DNA of 64,000 nt from JBDRRP01 sp964446485. Lineage in GTDB: Bacteria; Desulfobacterota; Desulfobacteria; Desulfobacterales; JBDRRP01. The notes under the pieces were generated by a model. The model had not been told where the DNA came from. It ran no database searches and worked only from the letters and a program-made list of their open reading frames with translations. Positions 1-7,916 of this stretch are shown here, piece by piece (within the stretch, counting starts at the first letter, position 1; every line of letters begins with the position of its first letter). Made by a program: the position numbers and the translations under genes. The stretch lies in assembly GCA_964446485.1 (NCBI GenBank), contig CAYUOU010000003.1, forward strand, positions 1-64,000. Reading direction: 5' to 3'.

Positions 1-136
1 TTTCACCCCCACCCAACCTCCCCCATCGAGGGGGAGGAGAAAACCCCCCCTTGCCAATCGGTAGAAAGGCTGCCCTTTCCCTCTCCCTACCGGGAATGGG
101 TTTTTATGGATGGACACTAGTTATAGAAAAAGCGTC
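1..136. other. Intergenic stretch with palindromes, no gene
   Basis: No credible coding frame is seen. The stretch holds a perfect 8-bp hairpin at 17-37 (CCTCCCCC, 5-nt loop, GGGGGAGG). A second, interrupted stem at 59-92 has outer arms CGGTAG/CTACCG and inner arms AAAGG/CCTTT. GC-rich hairpins of the first kind are common intergenic elements in proteobacteria. It precedes the lone CRISPR-like repeat at 137. Confidence 0.5.
103..117 (+). repeat. Dispersed repeat, copy 1 (TTTATGGATGGACAC)
   Basis: This 15-nt string is identical to 1015-1029. In both places it follows a C-rich then G-rich palindromic block (about 74-102 here, 981-1014 there) and is followed by two or three variable bases, a G and TTAT. 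The second copy sits directly before the EamA start codon. Confidence 0.6.
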
Positions 137-165
137 GAGTTTCCCGCACACGCGGGGATGAACCG
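137..165 (+). CRISPR. Solitary type I-E-like CRISPR repeat
   Basis: The 29-nt unit begins GAGTTTCCCGCACACGCGGG and ends GATGAACCG. It matches the length and general form of type I-E repeats, including the CCCGC-acac-GCGGG stem (143-156). On the minus strand it encodes the spurious peptide FIPACAGNS that such repeats typically give. Exactly 61 nt downstream (198), one I-E repeat-spacer period, another GAGT-TCCCGC start appears and then diverges, as a degenerate terminal repeat might. No further repeat is found to the left and no cas gene lies in the window, so this is an orphan or relic. Confidence 0.55.
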
Positions 166-203
166 AAAATTATGTTTTTCCTGCGCGGTGAGCGGAGGAG
201 TCT

Positions 204-230
204 CCCGCGCCCTGCCGAAGCGGGCGCGGG
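204..230 (-). terminator. Perfect 9-bp hairpin downstream of ssb
   Basis: CCCGCGCCC, a 9-nt loop and GGGCGCGGG form a perfect stem 36 nt past the ssb stop. No U-tract follows in the ssb direction, so terminator function is weakly supported. It overlaps the possible degenerate CRISPR repeat beginning at 198. Confidence 0.3.
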
Positions 231-265
231 GGCTGCTGGAAATCCGTGGGTGCGGCGGCCGTTGA

Positions 266-700
266 TCAGAAGGGGATGTCGTCTTCGTAGCCGCCTTCCT
301 CCGGCAGGGGGGGGCCGTCGTATTCGGGCATGCCGCTACCACTACCGCTACCACGACCGCTGGTGTCGCTGGCGCCGCGTGGTTCGAGCATTTTCATTTC
401 ATTGGCAACAATCTCTGTCATATACCGGGTGATGCCGTCTTTTTCCCAGGATCGAGTCTGTAGCCGGCCTTCAACATAAACCAATTTCCCCTTGGCCAGA
501 TACTCGCCGCAGATCTCCCCCAGTCTCCCCCAGGCAACAACCCGATGCCACTCGGTGCGTTCCTGCATTTCGCCGGAAGTTTTGTCTTTCCATTTTTCAC
601 TGGTTGCCACACTAAAGTTGGCCTTAGCCGTTCCGCTGGGGGTGTAGCCGATTTCCGGATCCCGTCCCAGGCGGCCGATAATGGTCGCTTTGTTGATCAT
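266..700 (-). CDS. ssb: Single-stranded DNA-binding protein
   Basis: SSB of 144 aa that coats single-stranded DNA during replication, repair and recombination. The N-terminal OB fold (about residues 1-105) starts MINKATIIGRLGRDPE and has the family TEWHRVVAWGRLGEICGEYL block. A Gly/Ser-rich linker follows. The acidic tip ends EDDIPF, the conserved hook that recruits partner proteins. The start is supported by GGGAGAA a few bases upstream of ATG and by a promoter at 745-773. It stands alone, divergent from the EamA gene. Length is typical and nothing looks broken. Confidence 0.97.
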   Translation of the reverse strand: MINKATIIGRLGRDPEIGYTPSGTAKANFSVATSEKWKDKTSGEMQERTEWHRVVAWGRLGEICGEYLAKGKLVYVEGRLQTRSWEKDGITRYMTEIVANEMKMLEPRGASDTSGRGSGSGSGMPEYDGPPLPEEGGYEDDIPF

Positions 701-744
701 GATGTTTCTCCCGTGATGTCGAAGGATAAGTGAGGACGCTTCGA

Positions 745-773
745 TGCATACCGAAAAGCCCTTCCAGTGTCAA
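745..773 (-). promoter_or_regulatory. Sigma-70-like promoter for ssb
   Basis: On the minus strand, TTGACA (768-773) is separated by 17 nt from TATGCA (745-750). The -35 is perfect and the -10 is weak. Position fits a short leader of about 40 nt before the ssb ATG at 700. Confidence 0.5.
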
Positions 774-1034
774 TGTCGGCACACACTGCGCCGTCGCAAA
801 CGGGTAAAGGGCAATTAGGCTATTTTGTTTTTACAACGATGGGGTGAAAACAGTGGCCACGGGCGCGGCGCTTTCTGGATTACCGTTTACATTGGTTGGC
901 GGGCTTGTTAAACAGCGCGAAAAATCGGTCCTATGGTTCAGGGACCCGGTGAAGGATAATCCTATGCCGGCCCGCCCCCGCCCCTATCCCTTTTCCCCCC
1001 CCGGGGGAGGGGTATTTATGGATGGACACGCGTT
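774..1034. other. Intergenic region between ssb and the EamA gene
   Basis: No credible gene. Upstream of the EamA start it contains C-rich and G-rich tracts (about 973-1012) that end in the repeat at 1015. I see no convincing promoter for the downstream pair. Confidence 0.4.
1015..1029 (+). repeat. Dispersed repeat, copy 2 (TTTATGGATGGACAC)
   Basis: Identical to 103-117 and preceded by a similar C-rich/G-rich block. The EamA ATG lies 5 nt downstream, so the element forms the immediate leader of that gene and replaces a normal ribosome-binding site; GGGGAGGGG lies about 20 nt upstream of the ATG. Confidence 0.6.
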
Positions 1035-2000
1035 ATGACCCAGCCAGCAGAATCCATTTCACCCTACAAGGGCTACCGCTACGTCATTTCGGCGGCCCTG
1101 CTGTGGGGGGTGTCCGGATCGGCCGCGAAGTTCCTCTTTCACAGCGGTGTTACGGCATTCCAGCTCGTCCAAATCCGGCTCACCATCACCGCCATCGGCT
1201 TGTTGTTGTGGCTGGGGCTGCGCCACCGGCACCTGCTGCGCATCGATGGGAAGGATATCGGCTATTTCATCACTTTTGGTGTCGTGGGCATGGCCGCCGT
1301 TCAGTTTACCTACCTCTTTGCCATCAGCAAAATACATGTGGCCGCCGCCATATTACTTCAATATCTGGCGCCCACCTTCATCGTACTGCACAGCGTGGTC
1401 ATCGCCCGGGAAAAACTCAGCCGCACCAATTTGGTGGCTCTGGTGGTCGCCACCGCCGGCTGCTACCTGGTGGTTGGCGCATACAACTTGAGCCTTCTCA
1501 GCATGAACCTGGCCGGCATTGTCAGCGGCCTCCTTTCCGCCGTGTGTTTTGCCTGGTATTCCATTCACGGGGAGTACGGCATGCGGCGGTACAATCCCTG
1601 GACGGTGCTGCTTTATGCCATGGTTTTTGCGGCAATCACGTGGAACATCTGCCATCCGCCCCTGGAGGCTTTCTTCCACGCCTGGAGCTGGCAGCAATGG
1701 TTCTGGATGATCTATATCGGTGTGCTGGGAACGCTGGTCCCTTTCGGCCTTTACCTGGAGGGCATCAACCTCATTCGATCCACCCGGGCCAGCATCACCG
1801 CCACCCTCGAGCCCATTACCGCCGGCGTCATCGCTTACCTCTTTCTGGGTGAAGTGATGGCCCCGCTGCAACTTCTGGGTGCCGTGTTGGTGATTGCCGC
1901 CGTCATTTTGCTTCAGCTCTCCAAGGAGCGCGACGACAATTCCCCCGATCTCATCCGGGCACGCCGGCAGGCCGAGGCGTTGACCAACGAGGCGAAATGA
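1035..2000 (+). CDS. EamA/DMT-family transporter
   Basis: Polytopic inner-membrane protein of 321 aa in the drug/metabolite transporter superfamily, which exports small metabolites such as amino acids. Two EamA repeats of about five helices each are visible. The first begins YRYVISAALLWGVSGSAAKF and the second begins near residue 158, SGLLSAVCFAWYSIHGEY. The second repeat contains the usual TLEPITAGVIAYLFLGE motif. The substrate cannot be inferred. The stop overlaps the start of the methyltransferase by 4 nt (ATGA), so the two are translationally coupled. The start lacks a clear ribosome-binding site, and a dispersed repeat lies just before it. Confidence 0.88.
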   Translation: MTQPAESISPYKGYRYVISAALLWGVSGSAAKFLFHSGVTAFQLVQIRLTITAIGLLLWLGLRHRHLLRIDGKDIGYFITFGVVGMAAVQFTYLFAISKIHVAAAILLQYLAPTFIVLHSVVIAREKLSRTNLVALVVATAGCYLVVGAYNLSLLSMNLAGIVSGLLSAVCFAWYSIHGEYGMRRYNPWTVLLYAMVFAAITWNICHPPLEAFFHAWSWQQWFWMIYIGVLGTLVPFGLYLEGINLIRSTRASITATLEPITAGVIAYLFLGEVMAPLQLLGAVLVIAAVILLQLSKERDDNSPDLIRARRQAEALTNEAK

Positions 2001-3184
2001 GCAAGGGGCGAACAGCCTTTGATAAACGCCTGCGGCGACATGTGATCGGCCGCGGGCAGGATTTTTTTGCCGTGGTGGCGCCGGGCCTCGAAGCGGTCTG
2101 CAGAAATGAGCTCGGTCAGATCGGTATTCCCGCCGCGGCCATGGCCACCGAGACCGGCGGTGTCCATTTTTGCGGAAAACTGCCACATCTCTATGCGGCG
2201 AATCTCCACCTGCGAACCGCCGGGCGCATCCTCATGCGTGTCGCCGTTTTCAAGGCCGTCCACTTCGCCCAACTGGAAGCGCGCGCCGCGGCGGTGGACT
2301 GGGCTTTGTATCTGAAGCCGGCCCAGCCGGTGAGGGTCCATGTCACGACGCGCCGTTGCCGCCTGTATCATAAAGGCGCCGTGGGCGAGCGCGTTCTGGG
2401 TGTCATCGCCAGACAGATCGGATCAGCGCCGTTCGGCACTGCCGACAGCACTCAGCGCCTCTTTGTCCGGGGGGTGGGCGATCGATTCACCCTATCCCTG
2501 GACAGCAGCGGGTCGATGCTCCACAAGCGGGGCATCAAACAGGATGTGGGTCCGGCGCCCATTCGAGAAACGCTGGCGGCCGCCGCCCTGGTGATGGCCG
2601 GACATTTCCCGGGGATGACGGTGGTGGATCCCATGTGCGGCAGCGGGTCGTTCAGTCTTGAGGCCGCCATGATGGCTGCCGGGGTGCCGCCGGGCTGGCA
2701 CCGGGATTTCGCTTTCTTCGAATGGCCCGGCTTCAGTTCGCCGACATGGCGGCATATACGCAAGATCGCCGAAAAGCACATGGTTGCGGCCGGCACGACG
2801 CCGACGGTATTTGCTTCGGACGTGCGCGCGGATGCCGTAGCGGCCCTGAAGGAGGCGGCCTCACGCATGGGCGTGGGTGACCGGATCGCCCCGGCGGTGC
2901 GTGATTTCTTTTCCATCGACGGGATGCGGGTGCCGGGGGGGGCGGGAACCCTGGTACTGAACCCGCCGTTTGGACGCAGGCTCGGACGCAGCCATGACAT
3001 CCAGAAAGACTATCATCGCATCGGCGACCATTTGCGACGCGCCTTTCCGGGGTGGCGGGCGGCCTTGTTTTGCCCGGTTGAGACATCGCCGGTGTTCAAG
3101 GGGCTTCAGTTGCAACAAACGCCCGTGCTCCACGGGGGGCTGCGCCTCATTCTGTTGACCGGCCGCATTCCAGGCGGGCTGTGA
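1997..3184 (+). CDS. THUMP-domain class I rRNA (guanine-N2) methyltransferase
   Basis: SAM-dependent RNA methyltransferase of 395 aa, COG0116 type (RlmL N-half/YpsC-like), expected to modify guanine N2 in 23S rRNA. The N-terminal THUMP RNA-binding region spans about residues 15-170. The Rossmann-fold domain follows, with SAM motif I as VVDPMCGSGSFSLEAAMMAA and catalytic motif IV as NPPFGRRLG. It overlaps the EamA gene by 4 nt, and a penicillin-amidase remnant starts at its stop codon. The exact rRNA target is not determinable here. Only the RlmL half is present, not the RlmK fusion of enterobacteria. Confidence 0.88.
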   Translation: MSKGRTAFDKRLRRHVIGRGQDFFAVVAPGLEAVCRNELGQIGIPAAAMATETGGVHFCGKLPHLYAANLHLRTAGRILMRVAVFKAVHFAQLEARAAAVDWALYLKPAQPVRVHVTTRRCRLYHKGAVGERVLGVIARQIGSAPFGTADSTQRLFVRGVGDRFTLSLDSSGSMLHKRGIKQDVGPAPIRETLAAAALVMAGHFPGMTVVDPMCGSGSFSLEAAMMAAGVPPGWHRDFAFFEWPGFSSPTWRHIRKIAEKHMVAAGTTPTVFASDVRADAVAALKEAASRMGVGDRIAPAVRDFFSIDGMRVPGGAGTLVLNPPFGRRLGRSHDIQKDYHRIGDHLRRAFPGWRAALFCPVETSPVFKGLQLQQTPVLHGGLRLILLTGRIPGGL

Positions 3185-3357
3185 TGAAACCCGGAGTCAC
3201 CATCCAAAGGGATGCCCTCGGCATCCCACATATCACTGCGAAAAGCCGTGAAGACCTTTTCTGGGGGGAAGGGTATACCGCCGACATGGAGAACTGGTTT
3301 GACGGTCGTTACAAACGGTTGGAATTGAATGTGGGGTCAGTGACGCATCCACTATGA
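3184..3357 (+). pseudogene. Penicillin-amidase (acylase) N-terminal remnant
   Basis: A 57-codon frame beginning at an ATG that overlaps the methyltransferase stop. The segment VTIQRDALGIPHITAKS then EDLFWGEGYTAD matches the N-terminal signature of the penicillin amidase (Ntn-hydrolase) family, in which V-x-I-x-R-D-x-x-G-x-P-H-I-x-A precedes D-L-x-x-G-x-G-Y. Real enzymes are roughly 700-800 aa. Here similarity ends after about 40 residues and a stop comes at 3355. No signal peptide or catalytic Ser-bearing beta subunit remains, so I call it a decayed fragment, probably of an operon partner. Confidence 0.65.
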
Positions 3358-3370
3358 CCGTGGGTATGGG

Positions 3371-3399
3371 TTGACAGCGCAACTGCGCCACCATAAAAA
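3371..3399 (+). promoter_or_regulatory. Sigma-70-like promoter for lgt
   Basis: TTGACA (3371-3376), 17-nt spacer, TAAAAA (3394-3399). It would start transcription near 3406, about 90 nt before the preferred lgt ATG. Confidence 0.55.
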
Positions 3400-3497
3400 A
3401 GCGGGTCCGGTGATGTTGGGCCGTCGGCAGTGAACCGGGGCGCGGCGGCAGGCGCTGCGTGCCTCACCTTGACCATGTTCTGAGGTCGCTTACTGAC

Positions 3498-4283
3498 ATG
3501 CTGCAGTGGAACGCCAACCCGATCTTCTTCTCCGTGGGCCCGGTATCGGTCCGGTGGTACGGTCTGCTCTTCGCGTCAGGTTTTTTGGTGGGCCTGGTCA
3601 TGGTGCGCTGGATGTTCCGGCGTGATGGCCGCCCCCTGGAAGACACCGACAAGCTGTTCAACACCATGGCCGTAGGGACCATCATCGGCGCCCGGTTGGG
3701 GCACTGCTTCTTTTACGAGCCGGTTTACTACCTCAGCCATCCGCTGGCCATCATCAAAATCTGGGAAGGCGGCCTCGCCAGTCACGGCGCTTTCATCGGT
3801 ATTCTCACCGCAGTCTGGTTGTACTCGCGCCGGCGGCCCGAGCAGCCCTTTCTCTGGGTGCTCGATCGGGTTTGCGTGCCCACGATTCTCGCCGGCAGTC
3901 TCATCCGCCTGGGCAACCTGTTTAATTCCGAGATCGTGGGGATTCCGACACAGGTGCCATGGGCCATTGTCTTCCAGCGTGTGGACAGCCTGCCCCGGCA
4001 CCCCACCCAGCTTTATGAGTCAGTGGCCTATGCGGCGATCTTTGTGTCGCTCTGGGTGCTGTATCGCCGGTGGGCTGGAAAGGCACCCGACGGGAGGTTG
4101 TTTGGGGTCTTTTTGACCACCGTGTTTGGATTTCGCTTTTTGATCGAATGGACCAAGGTCCGTCAAGCGGCCTTTGCCGCCGATTTCCCTCTCAGCATGG
4201 GTCAGATGCTGAGCGTACCGCTGGTGGCGCTGGGTCTGTGGCTGCTCATCCGACCGGTCGCAGACAGGCGGTCCCGGGGTTGA
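3498..4283 (+). CDS. lgt: Prolipoprotein diacylglyceryl transferase
   Basis: Lgt transfers diacylglycerol from phosphatidylglycerol to the lipobox cysteine of prolipoproteins, the first step of lipoprotein maturation in the inner membrane. Family marks visible are IFFSVGPVSVRWYGLLFASG at the first helix, WEGGLASHGAFIG, the essential Arg/Asn block IRLGNLFNSEIVG, and RHPTQLYE near the C-terminal third. About seven membrane segments are expected. I start at ATG 3498 (261 aa) because its N terminus fits the family; a GTG at 3459 would add 13 residues. It should lipidate exported lipoproteins such as the one at 54222. Confidence 0.95.
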   Translation: MLQWNANPIFFSVGPVSVRWYGLLFASGFLVGLVMVRWMFRRDGRPLEDTDKLFNTMAVGTIIGARLGHCFFYEPVYYLSHPLAIIKIWEGGLASHGAFIGILTAVWLYSRRRPEQPFLWVLDRVCVPTILAGSLIRLGNLFNSEIVGIPTQVPWAIVFQRVDSLPRHPTQLYESVAYAAIFVSLWVLYRRWAGKAPDGRLFGVFLTTVFGFRFLIEWTKVRQAAFAADFPLSMGQMLSVPLVALGLWLLIRPVADRRSRG

Positions 4284-4313
4284 TGGCGGCTGGGAAATGA
4301 CGCAGTACGGCGC

Positions 4314-4341
4314 GGTGACGGCCATGCCGCAGGCCGTTACC
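4314..4341 (+). other. Hairpin between lgt and thiM
   Basis: GGTGACGGCC, an 8-nt loop and GGCCGTTACC form a 10-bp stem with one G-U pair. No U-tract follows. It lies 33 nt before thiM but does not contain the conserved cores of the TPP riboswitch. It may be a weak terminator for lgt or an intergenic palindrome. Confidence 0.4.
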
Positions 4342-4373
4342 CTAAAGGCACTGACTAAAAAGGAGATTCCCGG

Positions 4374-5177
4374 ATGAGCCGAATCACCCCAGAAAACGTA
4401 TGGGCCGACGTTGCCCGGATCCGCGACCAGGCCCCCCTGGTCCACAACATCACCAATTTCGTGGTCATGAATACCACGGCCAACGCACTGCTGGCCATCG
4501 GCGCCTCGCCGGTCATGGCCCATGCCGAAGACGAGGTCGCCGACATGGTGGGCATCGCCGCGGCGCTGGTCATCAACATCGGCACCCTGAGAGGCCCCTG
4601 GATTGCCGCCATGCACACGGCAGCGGCCGCGGCGCGTGATAAAGGCATCCCCATTGTGTTGGATCCGGTGGGCGTCGGCGCCACTCGATACCGGACGGAT
4701 ACTGCCAAGGCGCTGATTAAGACGGCAGCGCCTTCCATCATTCGCGGCAATGCATCTGAGATTCAAGCGCTGGTGGACGCTACGACCGCTACCAAAGGCG
4801 TGGACGCCACCACATCCTCCGATGCGGCGGTGGACGCCGGTCAAGCCCTCCAGGCGGCAGTGGGCAGCGTGATTTGCATCAGCGGCGCCACCGACTACGT
4901 CATCGGCGATGGCAGCGTGACGACCGTCGCCAACGGTCATGCCATGATGCCTCGGGTCACCGGTTTGGGCTGCACGGCCACCGCGCTGTGCGGTGCCGTT
5001 GCCGCAGTGAACCCGGATGCCGCAGCGGCAGCGGCTCACGCCATGGCCATCATGGGAATCGCCGGGGAGATGGCGGCGGAGGGTTCGGAAGGGCCCGGGA
5101 CGCTCCAGGTGCGATTCATCGATGCCTTGTATCGGCTCGGTGAAGCAGACATTCACCGTGCGCTTCGCGTCGGATGA
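4374..5177 (+). CDS. thiM: Hydroxyethylthiazole kinase
   Basis: ThiM phosphorylates 4-methyl-5-(2-hydroxyethyl)thiazole, salvaging the thiazole half of thiamine. The 267-aa protein has the ribokinase-like motifs of the family: LVHNITNFVVMN near residue 25, the DPVGVGATRYR loop, RGNASEIQAL, and the catalytic-cysteine loop TGLGCTATALCGA. The start follows AAGGAG at good spacing. It heads a thiM-thiE-thiD salvage cluster, with only 4 nt before thiE. No TPP riboswitch core is seen upstream. Confidence 0.96.
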   Translation: MSRITPENVWADVARIRDQAPLVHNITNFVVMNTTANALLAIGASPVMAHAEDEVADMVGIAAALVINIGTLRGPWIAAMHTAAAAARDKGIPIVLDPVGVGATRYRTDTAKALIKTAAPSIIRGNASEIQALVDATTATKGVDATTSSDAAVDAGQALQAAVGSVICISGATDYVIGDGSVTTVANGHAMMPRVTGLGCTATALCGAVAAVNPDAAAAAAHAMAIMGIAGEMAAEGSEGPGTLQVRFIDALYRLGEADIHRALRVG

Positions 5178-5181
5178 TCCC

Positions 5182-5823
5182 ATGAATGGCGTCTATCTGG
5201 TCACGGATCGCCCAATGTGCGGCGAGCGCGGTCTGGCTGCCGTGGTGAGGGCCGCCGCTTCAGCGGGCGTCTCGGCGGTACAGTTGAGGGAGAAACACGC
5301 CACGACTCGGGCCTTTCTGGAAGCGGCCGAAGAGATCAAGGCACTGCTAACACCCCGCGGCATCCCGCTGATCATTAACGACCGGGTGGACGTGGCCCTG
5401 GCCGCCGGGGCCGATGGGGTACACGTGGGTCAGTCGGACATGCCCGCGGCAGTGGTTCGGCGACTTCTTGGACCTGATGCCATCGTGGGGTTGTCCGTTG
5501 AAACCTGGGCCGACGTGGAGGCGGCGCAGGATCTCGACGTGACCTATTTGGGCGTCAGCCCGGTTTACCAAACCCCGACCAAAACCGACACCCACGGCGC
5601 CTGGGGGCTGGAAGGGGTCGCCCGCATCCGCGCCTATTCACGGCACCCCCTGGTGGCCATCGGCGGCGTGAATGGCAACAATGCCGCAGACGTCGTCGCT
5701 GCCGGGGCCCAGTGCATCGCCGTGGTGTCGGCCATCTGTGCGGCGGCGGATCCGGCCACCGCGGTGCGCGGGTTGAAGCGGGCCGTCGAGGACGGTATTT
5801 CAAGGAGGTGCGCGACACCATGA
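5182..5823 (+). CDS. thiE: Thiamine-phosphate synthase
   Basis: ThiE couples hydroxymethylpyrimidine diphosphate with thiazole phosphate to give thiamine monophosphate. The 213-aa TIM-barrel protein shows VQLREK near residue 35, the INDRVDVALAAGADGVHVGQ stretch, GVSPVYQTPTK and AIGGV, which form the pyrophosphate and thiazole sites. I choose ATG 5182 since the reading frame upstream is only antisense-free thiM overlap. The stop overlaps the thiD start (ATGA), so translation is coupled. Length is normal for the family. Confidence 0.96.
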   Translation: MNGVYLVTDRPMCGERGLAAVVRAAASAGVSAVQLREKHATTRAFLEAAEEIKALLTPRGIPLIINDRVDVALAAGADGVHVGQSDMPAAVVRRLLGPDAIVGLSVETWADVEAAQDLDVTYLGVSPVYQTPTKTDTHGAWGLEGVARIRAYSRHPLVAIGGVNGNNAADVVAAGAQCIAVVSAICAAADPATAVRGLKRAVEDGISRRCATP

Positions 5824-6629
5824 ACACCTATCATCGTGCGTTGACCATTGCCGGATCCGACAGCGGCGGCGGTGCCGGCATCCAGGCCGATTTGAAGACC
5901 TTCAGCGCCCTTGGCTGTTTCGGCATGTCCGTCATTACGGCCCTGACGGCCCAGAACACTCTCGCGGTAACCGCGATTCACGCCTTGCCAGCCGATTTCA
6001 TCGCCAGCCAGCTGGATGCCGTGCTCTCGGACATCGGCGCAGACGCCGTGAAGATCGGTATGCTGCATGCGCCGGAGATCATCGGCACGGTGGCCGAGGC
6101 GCTCCGGCGCCACAAATCGGTGAACATCGTCGTTGACCCGGTAATGGTGGCCAAAAGCGGTGATGCGCTGCTCCGGGCTGACGCGGTCGCGGCCCTGCGC
6201 ACAACGCTCATCCCCATGGCGGACCTCATCACGCCGAACCTGCCCGAGGCCGCTGCGCTGCTGGGCCGGCCCGTGGACGGCATCGACGACATGGAACCCG
6301 CCGCCCGGGATCTGGCCGCCCTGGGTTGCGGCGCCGTGCTGCTGAAAGGCGGGCACCTGGATGTCGACGAGAGTGTGGACGTCCTTTACATACGCGACAC
6401 CGGCCGACTGGTTTCCCTGTCGACGCCCCGGGTGGACACCCCCAATACCCACGGCACCGGATGCACCCTGAGTTCGGCCGTGGCCGCAGGATTGGCTGCC
6501 GGTCGCTCCATGGAAGACGCCGTCCGGAGGGCAAAGGATTATATCACCGAGGCCATCCGTGCGGCAGCCGGCTATCGGATCGGCGGAGGGCACGGCCCGG
6601 TGCATCATTTTCATGCCTTTTGGGGGTGA
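5820..6629 (+). CDS. thiD: Hydroxymethylpyrimidine/phosphomethylpyrimidine kinase
   Basis: ThiD phosphorylates HMP and HMP-P to make the pyrimidine diphosphate used by ThiE. The 269-aa protein starts MNTYHRALTIAGSDSGGGAG, the family N-terminal substrate loop. It carries DPVMVAKSGDALL and the C-terminal anion-hole motif NTHGTGCTLSSAVAAGLA. The ATG at 5820 overlaps the thiE stop and is preceded by AAGGAGG. Together with ThiM and ThiE it completes thiamine salvage; thiC, thiG and thiH are not in the window. Confidence 0.96.
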   Translation: MNTYHRALTIAGSDSGGGAGIQADLKTFSALGCFGMSVITALTAQNTLAVTAIHALPADFIASQLDAVLSDIGADAVKIGMLHAPEIIGTVAEALRRHKSVNIVVDPVMVAKSGDALLRADAVAALRTTLIPMADLITPNLPEAAALLGRPVDGIDDMEPAARDLAALGCGAVLLKGGHLDVDESVDVLYIRDTGRLVSLSTPRVDTPNTHGTGCTLSSAVAAGLAAGRSMEDAVRRAKDYITEAIRAAAGYRIGGGHGPVHHFHAFWG

Positions 6630-6663
6630 CGGTGCCACGGAGACATCGCCGGACAGTCGGCCC

Positions 6664-7737
6664 ATGATGCCTGAAACGGCCCCTACTCAGCTTGGCGCTG
6701 GCCGCTACAAACCGCCGCCTTTCCTGTCAAACGGCCATTTCCAGAGCCTTTTTCCGGCATTGTGCCGACGGGTGCCAACCCAATACACGCGGCGCGAGCG
6801 CATCCTTACACCTGACGGCGATTTTCTGGATGTCGACTGGGTGGTCACCGGATCGCGACGCCTGGTGGTATTGTGCCATGGTTTGGAAGGGAATTCCCAT
6901 CGGCCGTATATCCTTGGAATGGCCCGTGCCTTTCGTCGACGGGGGTGGGATTGCCTGGCATTGAATTACCGGGGCTGCAGCGGCACACCCAACCGGCGGC
7001 TGCGTTTCTATCACAGCGGTGCCTACGAAGATCTGGCCCTGGTGGTGAACCATGCCGCCGGCACCGGCCGATACGACGCCGTGGTGCTGATCGGATTCAG
7101 CATCGGCGGGAACGTCATTCTCCGATGGCTGGGCCGTTGCCCGGACCGTATCCATCCGCTGGTGAAGCGGGCGGTGGTGTTTTCCGTTCCCTGCGACCTG
7201 GCCGACAGCGCGGCGGTTCTGGCCCAGCCGCAAAACCGTATTTACATGCGGCATTTCCTGGTTGCACTGCGGCAAAAAATCCGAGAGAAGATGGCGGTGA
7301 TGCCGGGACGGATCAACGATGACGGTTACGATCGGCTGGCCACATTCAAGGATTTCGACAACCGGTACACAGCGCCCTTGAACGGCTTCGAGGACGCCGA
7401 GGACTACTGGCGCCAATGCAGTTCAAAACCCGTCATCCCGGGTATTCGCATACCGACCCTCATGGTTCAGGCCCGGAACGATCCCTTTCTGGGGCTTGAC
7501 TGTTTTCCGACATTGGCAGCGGCGGCCAATGCTAAGGTAACCCTTGACATGCCGGCATCCGGCGGTCACGTTGGTTTTATTGCCTTTAACGCCAGCGGTG
7601 AGTATTGGTCGGAACGAAGGGCCTTGGCATTCGTGGAAGATGTGGGGCACCGAGAGCGGGCGGGGATAAACCCCGCACCCTACAGTACCTCAAGGTTCGG
7701 GCCGTTCATTGCGGGTCCCAGGGTCGGCGCTTCGTAG
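6664..7737 (+). CDS. YheT-family alpha/beta hydrolase
   Basis: Cytosolic alpha/beta-hydrolase of 357 aa, UPF0017/YheT family, with esterase-like members of unknown physiological substrate. The family N-terminal block (PPPFLSNGHFQSLFPAL) is present. So are the oxyanion-region LCHGLEGNSHRPY, NYRGCSGTPNRRLRFYHSG, the nucleophile elbow IGFSIGGNV and the catalytic-His region SGGHVGFI. It starts 34 nt after thiD, so it may share the thi transcript, but there is no functional link to thiamine. Alternative upstream starts exist; ATG 6664 is preferred for the protein match. Confidence 0.85.
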   Translation: MMPETAPTQLGAGRYKPPPFLSNGHFQSLFPALCRRVPTQYTRRERILTPDGDFLDVDWVVTGSRRLVVLCHGLEGNSHRPYILGMARAFRRRGWDCLALNYRGCSGTPNRRLRFYHSGAYEDLALVVNHAAGTGRYDAVVLIGFSIGGNVILRWLGRCPDRIHPLVKRAVVFSVPCDLADSAAVLAQPQNRIYMRHFLVALRQKIREKMAVMPGRINDDGYDRLATFKDFDNRYTAPLNGFEDAEDYWRQCSSKPVIPGIRIPTLMVQARNDPFLGLDCFPTLAAAANAKVTLDMPASGGHVGFIAFNASGEYWSERRALAFVEDVGHRERAGINPAPYSTSRFGPFIAGPRVGAS

Positions 7738-7894
7738 CCAGCGACGAATTTCATTTTTCCGAACAGCGCATGCACAGTCACTGGAGACTAGTGAATGATG
7801 AAACGGTAAAAAGTAGCAAAAAGGACGATTTCGTAAAATGTTCGAGACCAAGGCTTGCGAATCCTGAAGGATGACGCGCAACGCAGATATCGGG

Positions 7895-7916
7895 CTTTTT
7901 ACGGAACCGTCAGGGA
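7895..7916 (+). repeat. Dispersed repeat half-site at a gene remnant
   Basis: It shares the 16-nt string TTTTACGGAACCGTCA with the reverse strand of 19203-19224, where the same string forms one arm of an inverted repeat. Here it lies exactly at the 5' edge of the truncated LEA-type gene. Confidence 0.55.

Noticed and set aside
73..101. Another CRISPR repeat upstream of the one at 137
   Set aside because: Only TTTCCC and scattered bases match (about 11 of 29) and the spacing is 64 nt, so I treat it as chance in a C-rich palindrome.
4284..4373. TPP riboswitch ahead of thiM
   Set aside because: The conserved CTGAGA and ACCTGAT-type cores are absent; only an unrelated hairpin (4314-4341) is present.
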